In this document: positions 11,361 through 22,144 of the stretch, piece by piece
How positions within the stretch are numbered: position 1 is the first letter of the stretch
How the letters are laid out: every line of letters begins with the position of its first letter
NCBI GenBank assembly: GCA_028571685.1
Contig: CM053154.1
Span: forward strand, 17,392,001 to 17,456,000
Direction: 5' to 3'
Length of the DNA: 64,000 nt
Source of the DNA: Heterohyrax brucei
Taxonomy: Eukaryota > Chordata > Mammalia > Hyracoidea > Procaviidae
Position numbers and translations under genes: made by a program
Notes under the pieces: generated by a model
Told to the model about the DNA's origin: nothing
Seen by the model: the letters and a program-made list of their open reading frames with translations, nothing else
The model's database searches: none

Positions 11361-11859
11361 AGTTAATTTGCTGTCACATATTTTCCAGTATCGAGAGTCT
11401 GGAATATTTTCCTGTATTTTTATTCTCACCGTGCTTTGAAAAAGAATAGACTTGTCAACTATTTCCCAATTCTCTCATTCTCTGGAGAACCATGGAAAGG
11501 CAATTTTCATTTCCTTGACATTTTAGCACTTGCCTTGTACGGCACTTGGCTTTGGTTATAATCCAGCTGAGTATGTGTGGGTTGAGCCTGCTTGAGATAA
11601 AATACTATTTTGTGTTTTATATTAAACAGATGAGTGCATGGTTTGAATTTTTTATTTATAAAAATTCAATAGTGTTTTTTATGATCAGAAGTAAATAAGA
11701 GAACAAAAATATATTGTTGACAGTACTAATATTCCCAGTTGCGTCCTCACTCTTCAGAAAACTTACGTATTCCTAATGAAATTTATGCTTATCATTTTCT
11801 TTTTTTAATACGACCCGATGAATGTCTTCTTACTAAGAATTTATTTGTTCTTTCAGCAA
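11361..11859. other. unassigned AT-rich sequence
   Basis: No gene, RNA or recognisable repeat. Confidence 0.5.
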
Positions 11860-12174
11860 AATTTATCAAATACTTATTATGTGCCAGGTACTTCTACGGG
11901 TATTGGGGATATGGGAGTGAATGAAACATGCATTTTCTGCTTTCATGGCACTTATGTTGTAGAGGGGGAGGGCGGTTTATAAATCAAGAAAGTAGATATA
12001 AGCTGTATGAAATGGCAGTAAGTGCTTTGAAGAAGAACTAAAGCAGACTAAGAGGATGGAGAATAGCAGACCTGAATGAGGCGGAGGCTGGAAGCATGCA
12101 GATATCCCAGGGGAGCATTCCAGGGGGAGAGAAAGACAGGTGCAAAGGCAACAAATTGTGTCTAGTGAGTCAAG

Positions 12175-12335
12175 GAAAACCCTGGTGTAACACTGGTTTT
12201 ACCTACGGCTGCTAACCAGAAGGTTGGAAGCTCACATTCAGCAGGCATTCCTTGGAAACTCTGTGGGGTAGTTCTGCTCAGCCTATAGGGTCACTGTGAG
12301 TTGGAGTTGACTCAACAGCAGTGGATTTCTTTGGA
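12175..12335 (+). repeat. AfroSINE-type SINE
   Basis: GAAAACCCTGGTGTAACACT to TTTCTTTGGA. Target duplication GTGAGTCAAG (12165-12174) / GTGGGTCAAG (12336-12345). Confidence 0.92.
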
Positions 12336-12353
12336 GTGGGTCAAGAAGTGAAA

Positions 12354-12567
12354 GTCTTGGGTAGTGCAAATGGTTATTGGCATGTGACTGTCAGCCAAAA
12401 CCTGTGGTTGGGTGATTCTGGTGCACTCAGAGTCACCTCGTAAGAAAGGCCTGGTGATCTGGTTCCAGAAACTCAATCACTGAGCATCCTATGGGGCACA
12501 GCTCTACCCTGACACATATGAGGCCACCGTGAGTCGGAACTGATGCAGTAGCCACTGGTTTTCTGCA
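12354..12567 (+). repeat. AfroSINE, old subfamily
   Basis: Diverged copy with the middle block AAGAAAGGCCTGGTGATCTG and the tail CCACCGTGAGTCGGAACTGA. The long middle marks an older subfamily than its left neighbour. Confidence 0.85.
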
Positions 12568-12803
12568 TTTCGTGGGTTGAGAAACAGCCAGGAGACCTGC
12601 GTGGCCATAGCAGAGTCAACAAAGAGGAGATGAGGTCTGTGGTGAAGCAGGGACTGTTGTCATTGTCACGTACGGCCTACAGGACTCGGTAAGGAGTTTG
12701 ACTTGAACTTGAGTTTCAAAATGATGACTTCTGGATGCTGTGTGAAGAGACTCTAAGGAGTGTCATTGTGGAAGCAGGAAGACCAATCAGGAGACGGTGT
12801 TAG

Positions 12804-13219
12804 TGTGGGTCCTCTGAGAGGCACATACCGAAATGGGGATTAGGTGTACAGTGTACAGGAGATTTATTAAGGGAAACTTGTGTAGGGAAATGGGGAGAGT
12901 GCCAGAGTAGGCTGAGAGAGCCCTTAGACTATAGTGTAGCTCAACCAGTGAAGGACAGAAGGAGGGAAGGTTGGATGGAAGAGTTTTAGACTGTAATGCC
13001 ATTCCAAGGAAGTTCAGCAAGGCCGTCGGAACCCCTAGAGGCAAGGCCGCTATCTGAGTACTTCTCTAGCGTCTCTTCTTTGTACACTCACTTCCCATGG
13101 GAGTCTGGCTTTGCTTTAATGTGGTGGTGGATTTCAGAGTACCAGGACTTCTGGTCAGTTAAGCTCCCCTTGTGTGGAGATCTGAGAGTCCTATTCTATG
13201 GAGATCAAAGAGACGTTTG
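12804..13219. mobile_element. ~415-bp insertion of unidentified family
   Basis: Begins near TGTGGGTCCTCTGAGAGGCA and ends near AAAGAGACGTTTGC. It breaks an older repeat that resumes at CCTAGTCCAG, so it is a later insertion. LTR-like length and a TG start, but no convincing CA end or target duplication. Confidence 0.4.
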
Positions 13220-13924
13220 CCCTAGTCCAGGTATGAGAGCTCTGGTGGTTTGAATTAGGGAGGTTAGATGAATTTTGGTATTTTATGTTGACTTGGACAT
13301 ATTTTGAAGGTTGAACTGGCCTGATTTGCTGATAGATTTGATATGGGTATAAGGAAGGACACCGAGTCAAGGATGATGCCAAGGTTTTTCTGTATTAAGT
13401 AGCTGAAGAGTGGAGTGGCCCTTTACTGAGATGGGAAAGACACTGGGAATCCTTACAGAGGGGAGCTAGGAGTTAATTTTGGCCATGTTTTGTTTGAAAT
13501 GTCGACTTGCCCCTTCACTGAAGATGTTGAGAAGGCAGCTGAATATACAAATATGGAATCCAAGGGAGAGAGCAAGGCTGGAAACATGAATCTGAAAAAC
13601 ATCAGTGGATGGAAAGCATTTAAAATCACAGGACTGCTAAGACTACCTAAGGAGTGAATACAGATGACAAGAGGTTTGAGGATGCACAGGGAGGACAGGA
13701 GACCCTGCAAAACGACCGAAAGTTACTGGCCAGGAAAGTGGGAGAAGAACCAAGAAGGAGTCGTATCACAGAAGCCCATGGAACAGCTTTCTAGGATATA
13801 TCTTTTATTCACTACTGGAATCTTGATGCCTTTTGATGGAAAGTTCTAGGATGTACTGAGATCTTGCTAAATGGATCTGCTAAGCAATCCAGGAGAAAAT
13901 AAACCTGATAAGGTATGTGGACTT

Positions 13925-14145
13925 TGTGGTTGATTCAAAACCTACCTCCAGCACTTGCTCTGTGTCTTTGGGCAAGTTTCTTAATCTTTGTTTGCTTAGC
14001 CTCTGTTCAAGGTCTCATTTTTATAGTGGGAATTATAGAGTTATTAAGAGGATTATATACATTAATAATTGTGAATGCTTATTGGAACAGTGTGTAGCAC
14101 ACAGGTGTTCAGCAAATTGTATATGTTATTACATCAGAAGTACTG
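13925..14145 (+). repeat. MIR SINE
   Basis: GGGCAAGTTTCTTAATCTTT then GTGTGTAGCACACAGGTGTT, the core and tail pattern of MIR, well diverged. Confidence 0.8.
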
Positions 14146-14324
14146 AGATTAAAGATCAGTGCTACTGTCTCTCAGGTTTTCTGATGGTAGCATCCAGGAC
14201 TTGGAGTTTAACACAGATCCTTTTGAATTTAATTTCTTTAATTATGATTCCTGATATATTTGTCTATTCTTTATATTTCTCTTTTTCTATTCCTTTACAC
14301 TTCTATATTTTGAAAGAAAAATAT

Positions 14325-14470
14325 CCCCCATTGCTATAGAGTCAATAGTGACTCATAGCAGCCATACAGGACAGAGAACTGCTGCATAGAATTTCCAAGG
14401 AGCACCTGCTGGATTTGAACTCCTAAACTTTTGGTTAGCAGGTATATCACTTAAATGCTATACTACCAAA
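14325..14470 (-). repeat. AfroSINE-type SINE
   Basis: Antisense: CCCCATTGCTATAGAGTCAA to AAACTTTTGGTTAGCAGG, with a worn 5' end. Confidence 0.88.
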
Positions 14471-14603
14471 GTAACTTTAAAAATCTGCTTGATTCTTTAT
14501 ACTGAAAGTTTTTAAAACAGATACCAGCAGAGGCTTCTTTAAGTGAAGCATGGCTTGTCAGAGAAATAAAGTCAAAATAAAGAATTATTGCATACAACAG
14601 GGG

Positions 14604-15123
14604 TGTTTTAGTCAGCTAGTGTTGCTCCAACAGAAACACCACAGAGTGGATGGCTTTAACAAAGGAAGGTTTATTCTTAAACAGTCTGGTGGGCTACAAG
14701 TCCAAATTCAGGATGTCTGCTCCAGGGGGAGGCTTCCTCCCTTGTCGGCTCTGGAGTAAAGTCCAGTATGGCATCAGTCTTTGTCCAGGGAGCGTCTTGG
14801 TGCAGGAACCTCAGGTCTGAAGGACGCACTCTGCTCTTGGTGTTGCTTGCTTTATGGTGTGAGGTTCCTGATTTTCTACTTGCTTCTTTTTCCTTTTATT
14901 TCTTTTAGGATGCAGGGATTAAGGGTGGGGCAAGACACACTCCAGGGAAACTCCCTTTACAGTGGAGCAGGGAGCTGATCTTCTGAACGGATTTACAGTC
15001 CCACCCTAATACTTTAACATACAGCCCAGTAAACTCAACAAAGTGGAGGACAACCATGAAATATGGGGAATCATGGTCACGTGGCTACACCTATTTGGGG
15101 GAGACACAGTTCAATCCAAGACA
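14604..15123 (-). repeat. MaLR-like LTR, full length with target duplication
   Basis: 520 bp antisense, from TGTTTTAGTCAGCTAGTGTT to GTTCAATCCAAGACA. A perfect 5-bp duplication AGGGG lies on both sides (14599-14603 and 15124-15128). A solo LTR: no internal retroviral sequence adjoins it. Confidence 0.93.
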
Positions 15124-15299
15124 AGGGGTTCTTTAGCCTCAGTGATGCCTCTGAGAATCAAATGAATGCTCTTTCCTGAAAAATGTATATGTAAATCCAC
15201 ACATACACATAGACTGTGGTACAATCCATCACTTTTATGTGGCCTTTCTTGCCATGTTCTTGTAACCGTCACCAAATTACTGGGTGAGACTATGGTGAT

Positions 15300-16239
15300 T
15301 GTGTCACACCAAAGGGATTAGGCATTTGCTAATAATGCAGATAAGGTGTATGACATGCTTATGGGGATGGGACCATGAAAATAAGGTGTATGGAACCCTA
15401 GTGAGGAGATTGGTTAGTTTTGCTACATGCCCAGCTAAAAAGACAGCCCCATTCCTGAGCAGAAGGGAACCTCACCACCGTCAAGAAAGAGTAGCCAGGG
15501 GTGCAATATGTCCTTTGGATGTGGGGTCCCTGAGCTGAGACCCTCCTAGAGCCAAAGACAACTGTAACGTTGAAGATGGCTCAAGAAAGGGAGAGACGGC
15601 TGCAAGCACAGCAGAAAACTGACAACAGCAGAACCAGGAAACTGTTAGCTTCCCAATCCGTAGCTCATGGAGCAAGGAGGCTGAGTGTCTTCAGGTAGGA
15701 GGCTTGCTGGCAGAGTGGGTGCCTCTGGGTGCTTAGAGTTAAGCTTGTTGACCCACAGAGAGAGAGAGAGCTGAGAATTTTGGGGCCAAGACTTACTGGC
15801 AGAATGAGGCACCCCCAGGCACTTACAAAGCTAAAGAGCTTTGTAACACTAACTTGTCAGAGCAGGGATGGGCCAAGGTGCTGAGAGGAGACCCAGAAGG
15901 AGGCCTGCCTGAGGGCACAGCCAGAAAGCTGTCCTGATGGAAGAACTATATCCTGAGTCACTCCTGATCCTCAATTGTGACCTATGCCCTAGTAAACTCC
16001 ATAACCATGAGTATGGCTTGTGAATCCTGTGTGGTCATTGCAACAGATGATTGAACCCAGCAGAGAAGTAGAGAAGAGTCTTGTGGCGGATGGCTAGTAT
16101 CAGAACTGGTAAAAGCGTTGAAGGGTAGCGGTATATTTTACCCCTGAATCCTGATAGGACTCAGCCTAGGGCTGATGCTGATGGCGAATCTGTCTCTCCC
16201 TTGTGAAGCTAGAGGGGTTCAGATGCCCCTGCCACAACA
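15300..16239 (+). repeat. possible long LTR (~940 bp)
   Basis: Runs from TGTGTCACACCAAAGGGATT to CCTGCCACAACA with TG/CA ends. It contains ATGCAGATAAGGTGTATGAC, GACAGCCCCATTCCTGAGCA and GGTCATTGCAACAGATGATT. The tone is that of an elephant endogenous-retrovirus LTR, but no target duplication was found and the family is not certain. No gag, pol or env sequence is attached. Confidence 0.45.
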
Positions 16240-16306
16240 TTTTATACACATACGCAGTTGTGATGATAATTTGAGAGAGTTTATGGACCCCTCAACCAAC
16301 TTATGA

Positions 16307-16508
16307 ACCCTGGTGGCGCAGTGGTTGCATGTTCAGCTGCTAATCACTGGGTCGGTGGTTTGAACCCACCAGCTGCTCTTTGGGAGAAAGATGTGGCAGT
16401 CTGTTCTGTAAAGATTATAGCCTCAGAAGTTGTATAGGCAGTTCTCCTCCATCCCAGAGGGTTGCTGTGAGTCAGACTCAATGGCAACAGGTTTAGTTTT
16501 AGTTTAAA
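16307..16508 (+). repeat. AfroSINE, long subfamily
   Basis: Has an A-box-like TGGCGCAGTGG and the middle block GGGAGAAAGATGTGGCAGTC. Target duplication CCAACTTATGA (16296-16306) / CCAACTTGTGA (16510-16520). Confidence 0.93.
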
Positions 16509-16560
16509 GCCAACTTGTGAACCCACTAGGAAGTTATGGACCCTCAATTTTAACTGGCCA

Positions 16561-17063
16561 GGTCTTAGGTTTCTAGTGCTGCTGAAATGCCACAAATTGA
16601 TAGAAATAACACAGGTAAACAGCTCTAACAAACAGGTGTTTATTCTCTCGCAGTCCAGCAGGCTAGACATCTAAATTCAGGCTGCCAGCTCAAGAGGAAG
16701 GTCCTTGTCGTCAATCTTCCCGTGGTCTAGGAGATTCTCTTAGCAGGAACGTTCGGTCCTAAGGATGTACTGTGCTCCTGGTGCTGGTTTGCTGGTAATA
16801 AGAGGTCCCCGTGTCTCTCTGTTCACTTCTGTCTTTTTATGTCTCAAAAGAAGGTGGCTTGAGACACTATCTAATCTTGTAGATGTCGTTGATATAAATG
16901 ACACTAATCCATATCTCATTACACCATAATGACAGGATACACCACACACAGAGAAATCACATCCGGTGACAATGTGGTAGACAATCACGTAATACTGGGA
17001 ATCATGACCTAGCCAAATTCACAGATATTTTTGGGGGGATGAAACACAATTCAATCCATGACA
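16561..17063 (-). repeat. MaLR-like LTR, full length with target duplication
   Basis: 503 bp antisense, from GGTCTTAGGTTTCTAGTGCT to CAATTCAATCCATGACA. Perfect 5-bp duplication GGCCA (16556-16560 and 17064-17068). Solo LTR. Confidence 0.93.
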
Positions 17064-17241
17064 GGCCACAAAGCCCATGTTCTTACAAACTTTATTTTCT
17101 CCTTGAATGTTTGGTAGGTCTACTTAGCAAGATCTCAGTTCATCATGGATTTTAGCTCACTCGCATACTGCTAGTTTAAACAAACAGGAATTTCCCTTAG
17201 AGAAGTGTCAATTCTGAATCAATTTAATTGAATGTGTGTAC

Positions 17242-17244
<3 letters not shown>

Positions 17245-17273
<29 letters not shown>
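17245..17273. repeat. (TG)n microsatellite
   Basis: About 14 uninterrupted TG units directly before the tail of an antisense SINE. Confidence 0.97.
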
Positions 17274-17275
<2 letters not shown>

Positions 17276-17484
17276 CAAACCAAACAAAAACTCACTGCCA
17301 CTGAGTCTATTCTGACTCATAGTGACCCTACAGGACAGAGTAGGACAGCTGTATGGGGTGTCCAGGACTGTAATCTTGACAGAAATGCACTGCCACATCT
17401 TTCTCTGCATAGTGGCTGGCAGGTTCAAACTGTTGACCTTCTGGTTAGCAGTCAAGTGCTCAACCACTGTGCAGCCAGGGTTCC
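17274..17484 (-). repeat. AfroSINE, long subfamily
   Basis: Antisense copy with the middle block ACTGTAATCTTGACAGAAAT and the B-box region CAGGTTCAAACTGTTGACC. Confidence 0.92.
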
Positions 17485-17840
17485 TTGTATGTATGCTCAG
17501 GGCCTGATATTATGATTTTATCCTTCACTGAAAAAGTCTAAAGGTTAGATGTGACTATGTAATAAAATTATAAATAGTATTGAAAGACAGAAACCAGGAA
17601 TCTCTTATGTTCAAGGCAAAGGGAACTGCCTAAGTGAAAGACAAATTCTAATGTCAGTGGGAAAGTACAAACAGCTCTTTGTGGCTGGTGCTGAGGCTGG
17701 AGGAGGGGGATGGACACTGGGGCAAGATTGGTCATGTGTGCCTTATTCTCAGGCCCGTGAGAGACCACAGAAAGCTTGTAGGAAGCAGAATGTGGCCATC
17801 ATTGTTATCTCCCTTTGTAAGGATTGCCTGATTTAACCAA

Positions 17841-17997
17841 TAAAACTACAGGATGACCAGTTAAATTTGAATTTCAGATAAATGATGAATAATTGTTTAA
17901 TATAGGCATGCCTCATGCAGTATTTTGGCCATGCTTGTACTAAAGGTTATTGCTTGTTAACTAGAATTCAAATTTAGGCGGGCATTGTGTATTTTAT
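17841..17997. mobile_element. 157-bp palindromic foldback element
   Basis: Two arms of about 72 bp are inverted copies: AGTTAAATTTGAATTTCAGA on the left, TAGAATTCAAATTTAGGCGG on the right, meeting near 17920. Ends are TAAAACTACA and TGTATTTTA. Its size and symmetry suggest an old MITE; a similar palindrome occurs in other placental genomes, though I cannot give its family name with confidence. Confidence 0.75.
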
Positions 17998-18139
17998 CTT
18001 GCAGCTCCACGGTTTTCCTCAATAGGTCTGACAGGTGGTAGGTGTAGCTCCATGCTGCTTCTGTTGTCACCTGTAGGTGGCAGTCTAATCAAATCATTTC
18101 ATGAGAGCTGCCCAGTAAATCCAAGTTTCCTCTGTATTA

Positions 18140-19073
18140 AAGGGTCTTCCAAATAAGGATGTCAAGTTTTTAACAGCTCATAGCGGTGGTATTTGTGAAG
18201 CTGTAGCAGCCATATTTATTACATTTTTAAAAAATTAGTCTTGACAGATAGTTATGACTCCACAATGCATAGAAATTACTAAAGCTTATCATCAAAATGA
18301 GTGTTCGTTCGCCAAACGTTCCATGCATTTGTTACGTGAACACTGAGAGAACAATCCCACGTTTACTCAAAAAACTTGAAACGACTGAGTATGTTGGCAA
18401 TCAGATATCAACAAACCACATGTTGCAATAAAAACATTGCCGCCGTTTGTCACAGTGTATGTGAGAATCCATCTCCATCAATTTCTCCCTGAGCACAAGA
18501 ACTGGGCCTTAAGTGGACCACATTTGGGCAGATTTTGCATCTGGAGTTGAAGCTTTACCCTTAGAAAACTGTTTTAACTCAAGACCAGACGTCCAATGAC
18601 CGTGGATTGTGCTGTACATTAGCTGACTGGGCTCTTGGTGCAATTGGAAGTTGGCCTTGCTTTTGGCTGAAAAATCATCTTCAGCAGTGGGTCTGGTTTT
18701 TGGATGGTTTTGTTAACAAACAAAACTTCACATTTGGAGTGATACGAATCCAGTGGAGATTCAGGAACATCCACTGAACCCCCAAAATCTACCATTTGGG
18801 TGGATTTTGGTTCAGTGGAATCATTGGCTCTTATTTTTCCCCAGAGAAATGAGGAGAGGCTGTGACTGTCAGTGGTAAAAGACATCAGGCTATGAAAAAG
18901 GATTATTTTTGGTCTCATTTGGAAGGTGTTGCTGCAGATGTCTACCTGAAGTTCTTTTCCACACATAATGCCATCGGATGTGTTTCGAAACAATAAAACA
19001 ATTAAAACTGTATCATTCATACAACTTGTTTTACTCCAGTTCAAAAATAGGACACCCTAGTAGGAAGACCCTT
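18140..19073 (+). mobile_element. mariner-like DNA transposon with decayed transposase
   Basis: 934 bp. The 5' end is AAGGGTCTTCCAAATAAGG; the reverse complement of the 3' end is AAGGGTCTTCCTACTAGGG. The first 11 bases agree exactly, and similarity continues for about 30. A TA lies on each side (18138-18139, 19074-19075), the usual Tc1/mariner target. Inside, broken by frameshifts and stops, are transposase blocks in order: NIAAV (18433), AQELGLKWTTFGQILHLEL (18493 on), ADWAL (18621), KIIFS (18670), GFVNKQN (18706), IWSDTNPVEIQEHPL (from 18736) and a C-terminal MPSDVF (18969). The acidic motif expected after KIIFS is gone, and about 350 bp before the C-terminus seem deleted, so the protein cannot work. 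A 141-codon minus-strand frame here is a shadow. Confidence 0.85.
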
Positions 19074-19149
19074 TACTTATTTATTAATCAGGCTAATTTA
19101 AGAAAGAAAAAAACAAAAAAAAAAGCAAAAATGTCACTTTGCGGACTAA

Positions 19150-19605
19150 GGCATGCCAAACCCAAGCCATGATATTTTCAATTGCCTCCTATGTGTGCAA
19201 AAGGTAGGACAGTGACTAAGGAAGACCTGAGAAGAACTGATGCCTTGAATCATGATGTTAGCAAAGAATCTTGAATAAACCGTAGACTACCAGAAGAATG
19301 AACAAATCTCTCCTGGAAGAAGTACAGCCAGAATGCACCTGGGAAGCAAGGATGGAGAGACTTCATCTCACGAACTTAGGACTAAGGGACCAGTCCTTAG
19401 AGAAAGACATCATGCTTGGTAAAGTAGAGGGTCACTGGGAAAGAGGAAGACCCTCAACAAGACAGATTGACATAGTGGCTGCAACAGTGGGCTCCAACAT
19501 GGCAATGACTGTGGAGTGGCACAGGACCTGGCAGTGTTTTGTTGTGCTGTACATAGGGTCATGGTGAATCAGAATCAACTCCACGGTACCCAACAACAAC
19601 AGCAA
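19150..19605 (+). repeat. RTE-type LINE, ORF2 C-terminal and 3' end
   Basis: Frame 19298-19567 reads LLEEVQPECTWEARMERLHL and then GRPSTRQIDIVAATVGSNMA, matching the C-terminus of RTE elements (compare 54972-55472). It ends CGGTACCCAACAACAACAGC. 5'-truncated. Confidence 0.88.
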
Positions 19606-19609
19606 TGGT

Positions 19610-19888
19610 ATTTTTTATTTTGATTGAGTGAAAGTATACAATCCAAACTGATCTGTGTGCCCACCTGTCTGCAGCTAGTTCTGCTCTCCTTGCCCGGTGA
19701 CAGCACACTCCTCTCTTTTGTTCTATATATGTCATATTCTCTCAACAATCTCTGTCCCCTCCTCTCCATCCTTTCCTCTCCCATATAGAAAGGTAACAGT
19801 AGGACAGCAGCCTATAAATGCGTAGAACTATAAAGTACACAGACCCTACGGTCAAATTGTGTCCCCAAGTCCAGTCCATTTTAACAAC
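19610..19888 (-). repeat. L1 3'UTR, antisense fragment
   Basis: TTTTGATTGAGTGAAAGTAT, GACAGCACACTCCTCTC and CCTATAAATGCGTAGAACTA align with the copies at 3.0 and 6.7 kb. It directly abuts the RTE 3' end. Confidence 0.82.
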
Positions 19889-20473
19889 AATTTAAAAAAA
19901 TTGTCACTGTCTTTCTTTTCTTTCCTTACTGCTCTTCTCTGTCCACCATGTGGCAGGCAGAGGTGGCTCAGTGATGGAAGGTCTCTCCTTCCTTTCAAAT
20001 CCAGCTTGTGTGTTGACTGTTTAATAAGAATCTAATTTTCTCTATATACTTCAGCCTAAATCACAATGAAAAAAATATATAAATGAAAATTTTACAGAAG
20101 ACAGGCAAATTTTGAGTGTGTTCAAAACTAAATATAATTCTATTAAATACAAGTCTTAAGAAGAATAAAAAATAAGTACATTGATGCTCTCTGAAAACTG
20201 TTTCCATTTGTATGAGATTTTGTATTCACCGAAAACTATTATCGTTGTAAGAGTTTAATGCTATCACCCAAACCCAGTACTAACCTGGTATTACTACAGG
20301 TATGATCTAATTAGAGTTTTACACAAAGACTATCTCTGTTATCTGTTGCATCTTGCCAACTCCCTCCTGACGCCATCCTCTATTAAAATCTCTCCTTTTA
20401 TCATAGAGGTCTAGGGGGAAAACACCCACCTGAGGTCCAGCAAAATCAGGAGCTCATTTGGTTATTACATACG
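19889..20473. other. unassigned AT-rich sequence
   Basis: No gene, RNA or repeat that I recognise. Confidence 0.5.
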
Positions 20474-20786
20474 GTACTGCAGAGGGAGCGCAGCTACTAA
20501 CTGAAGGGTTGATCGTTCATACCCGCCAGCTGCTCGGCAGGAGAAAGATGCGGCCATCTGTTTCACTGAAGATGCCAAACCCAAAACCAAAGCCGCTGCC
20601 ACTGAGTCAATTCCGACTCATAGCAACCCTGTAGGACAGAGTAAAACTGCCCCCATAGAGTTGTCAAGGAGCACCTAGTTTATTTGAACTGCCTTGGAAA
20701 AACCCTGTGGGGCAGCGTTACTGTGTCCTATAGGGCTGCTATGAGTTGGAATTGACTCGGTAGCAGTGGGTTTGGTTTGAGTTTTT
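20474..20786 (+). repeat. AfroSINE (long subfamily) with an antisense SINE inside
   Basis: The outer sense SINE reads 20474-20574 (AGCTACTAACTGAAGGGTTG, GGAGAAAGATGCGGCCATCT) and resumes at 20691 (GCCTTGGAAAAACCCTGTGG). Between them, 20575-20690 is an antisense SINE cut at its 5' end. The break falls after GAAGAT in the host, as in the composite at 48886-49262. Confidence 0.88.
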
Positions 20787-21205
20787 GGTATTCGGAAAGG
20801 TGTAATAACAATCCCCTTTGAACTTGAGTACAGAAATTTGCGTCACTTTCTGGTACCTTTTGTTGGTCATTCTCTTTTGAACTGTGACAATGTATTTAGC
20901 ACTACACAAAGCATAGGACACAGTCCCTTCCCATAGCTAATGTGAAACCACTTAAGAGTTAGGACCTATGAACACGAGTTTTGAAGATCGCACCTTTGGG
21001 TGTTTAGTTCACAGATATTTTAATGTGTTTTGATTTATAAGCTGTAAAATGGAATACAAGTTCCAATATTCCTCTGAGAAGTACACTTTGCACTAGGTGG
21101 CGCTGTTTGGTTATCTGCTATCTGTTGAACTGGTTGTAACAGTTTTTGCACATTTTGCTTTATTTTGGTGGTTATTCTACAAATAGAAACCTAGTAAGTA
21201 TTTTT
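20787..21205. other. unassigned sequence
   Basis: No gene or recognisable repeat. Confidence 0.5.
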
Positions 21206-21375
21206 ATGGAAACCTTGGTGGCGTAGTGGTTAAGTGCTACAGCTGCTAACCAAAAGATCGACAGTTCCAATCCACCAGGTGCTCCTTGGAAACTCTATAG
21301 GGCAGTTCTACTCTGTCCTGTAGGGTCGCTATGAGTCGGAATTGACTCAACAGCAGTGGGTTTGGCTTGGTTTTG
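21206..21375 (+). repeat. AfroSINE-type SINE
   Basis: Full-length young-looking copy (GGAAACCTTGGTGGCGTAGT; GGGTCGCTATGAGTCGGAAT). Target duplication GTAAGTATTTTT (21194-21205) / GTAAGTACTTTT (21376-21387). Confidence 0.96.
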
Positions 21376-21740
21376 GTAAGTACTTTTGTGAATACAAAAA
21401 TAATGTATTTTTAAACAAGAAGTAGGAAAATATAGAGCGCCAGTATTTTTTTTTTTTTTTTATCTTTAATTCTATGTTTAGGAAGCTTACAATTTTTTTT
21501 GTTTTTATTTTTTTCTCTGTGGCCCAGGATATTTGGACCAAGAAATGGGCTTTCAGTTAAACAAACCTGGGTTCATCCTAGCCATACCACTTTGTGGTAC
21601 ATTCGTAAGCAAAACTCTTCATTTCACTGAGTCTTATTTTATTTTTTTTCTCTCGGTGCCTCTCTCCAGCTACCACCCATCTCTTCAGCAAATTTGCCAC
21701 AGCCTTTCCTTCCTTCCCTCACTGTCCTTTTCCCTCCCCA

Positions 21741-21888
21741 GTATAGGAGACAGAGGAAAGCCATCAACAAGATGGACTGACCCAGTGGCTACAACCATGG
21801 GTTCAAACGTAGCACCAATTGGGAGGATGGCACAGGACCTGGCCGTGTTTTGTTGTGTTGTGCACAGGGTCAGTGATAGATAGAAGTC
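21741..21888 (+). repeat. RTE-type LINE 3' end
   Basis: Translates to GKPSTRWTDPVATTMGSN and then AQDLAVFCCVVHRV, the last part of RTE ORF2. Confidence 0.82.
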
Positions 21889-21929
21889 TGGCCAATGCAC
21901 TTCATGAAGACCTGCCACTAATCAATCAT

Positions 21930-22095
21930 TGGAGGTCTGCATGTTGCTGTGAGGCCCAGTAGGTTTCTGCAGAGCTTCCAGACTAAGAAGGACAAGGATG
22001 AAAGGCCTGGTGATGTGCTTCCAAAATTCAGCCATTGTACATGGGGCAACCTGAGTCAGCAGCCAACTCCACAGCAGCTGACGACAACGGCCCAC
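21930..22095 (+). repeat. RTE-derived or old SINE-like fragment
   Basis: GGTCTGCATGTTGCTGTGAG, CAGAGCTTCCAGACTAAGAA and a tail ACTCCACAGCAGCTGACGAC. The start resembles the RTE 5' region at 23.65 kb and the end resembles the shared RTE/SINE tail. Confidence 0.6.
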
Positions 22096-22144
22096 TGTAA
22101 TCCGCCCCTGCCCCCATGGTCCTGAAATAACTCTGGTTAAGGTC

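Larger units (their letters stand above)
11860..13800 (+). repeat. ancient mammal-wide repeat split by later insertions
   Basis: Pieces at about 11860-12170, 12570-12803 and 13220-13800 follow the order of one old repeat: CTTATTATGTGCCAGGTACT, then a 'snatched middle' around GGAAGCAGGAAGACCAATCA, then TTTGCCCTAGTCCAGGTATG, then GGAAAGCATTTAAAATCACA. Two SINEs and a ~415-bp insert separate them. Noncoding. The family name is not secure; 47.2-47.9 kb and 59.5-60.3 kb have similar texture. Confidence 0.5.

Noticed and set aside
18619..19044. 141-codon minus-strand open frame
   Set aside because: It is a shadow of the decayed + strand mariner transposase in the same interval.
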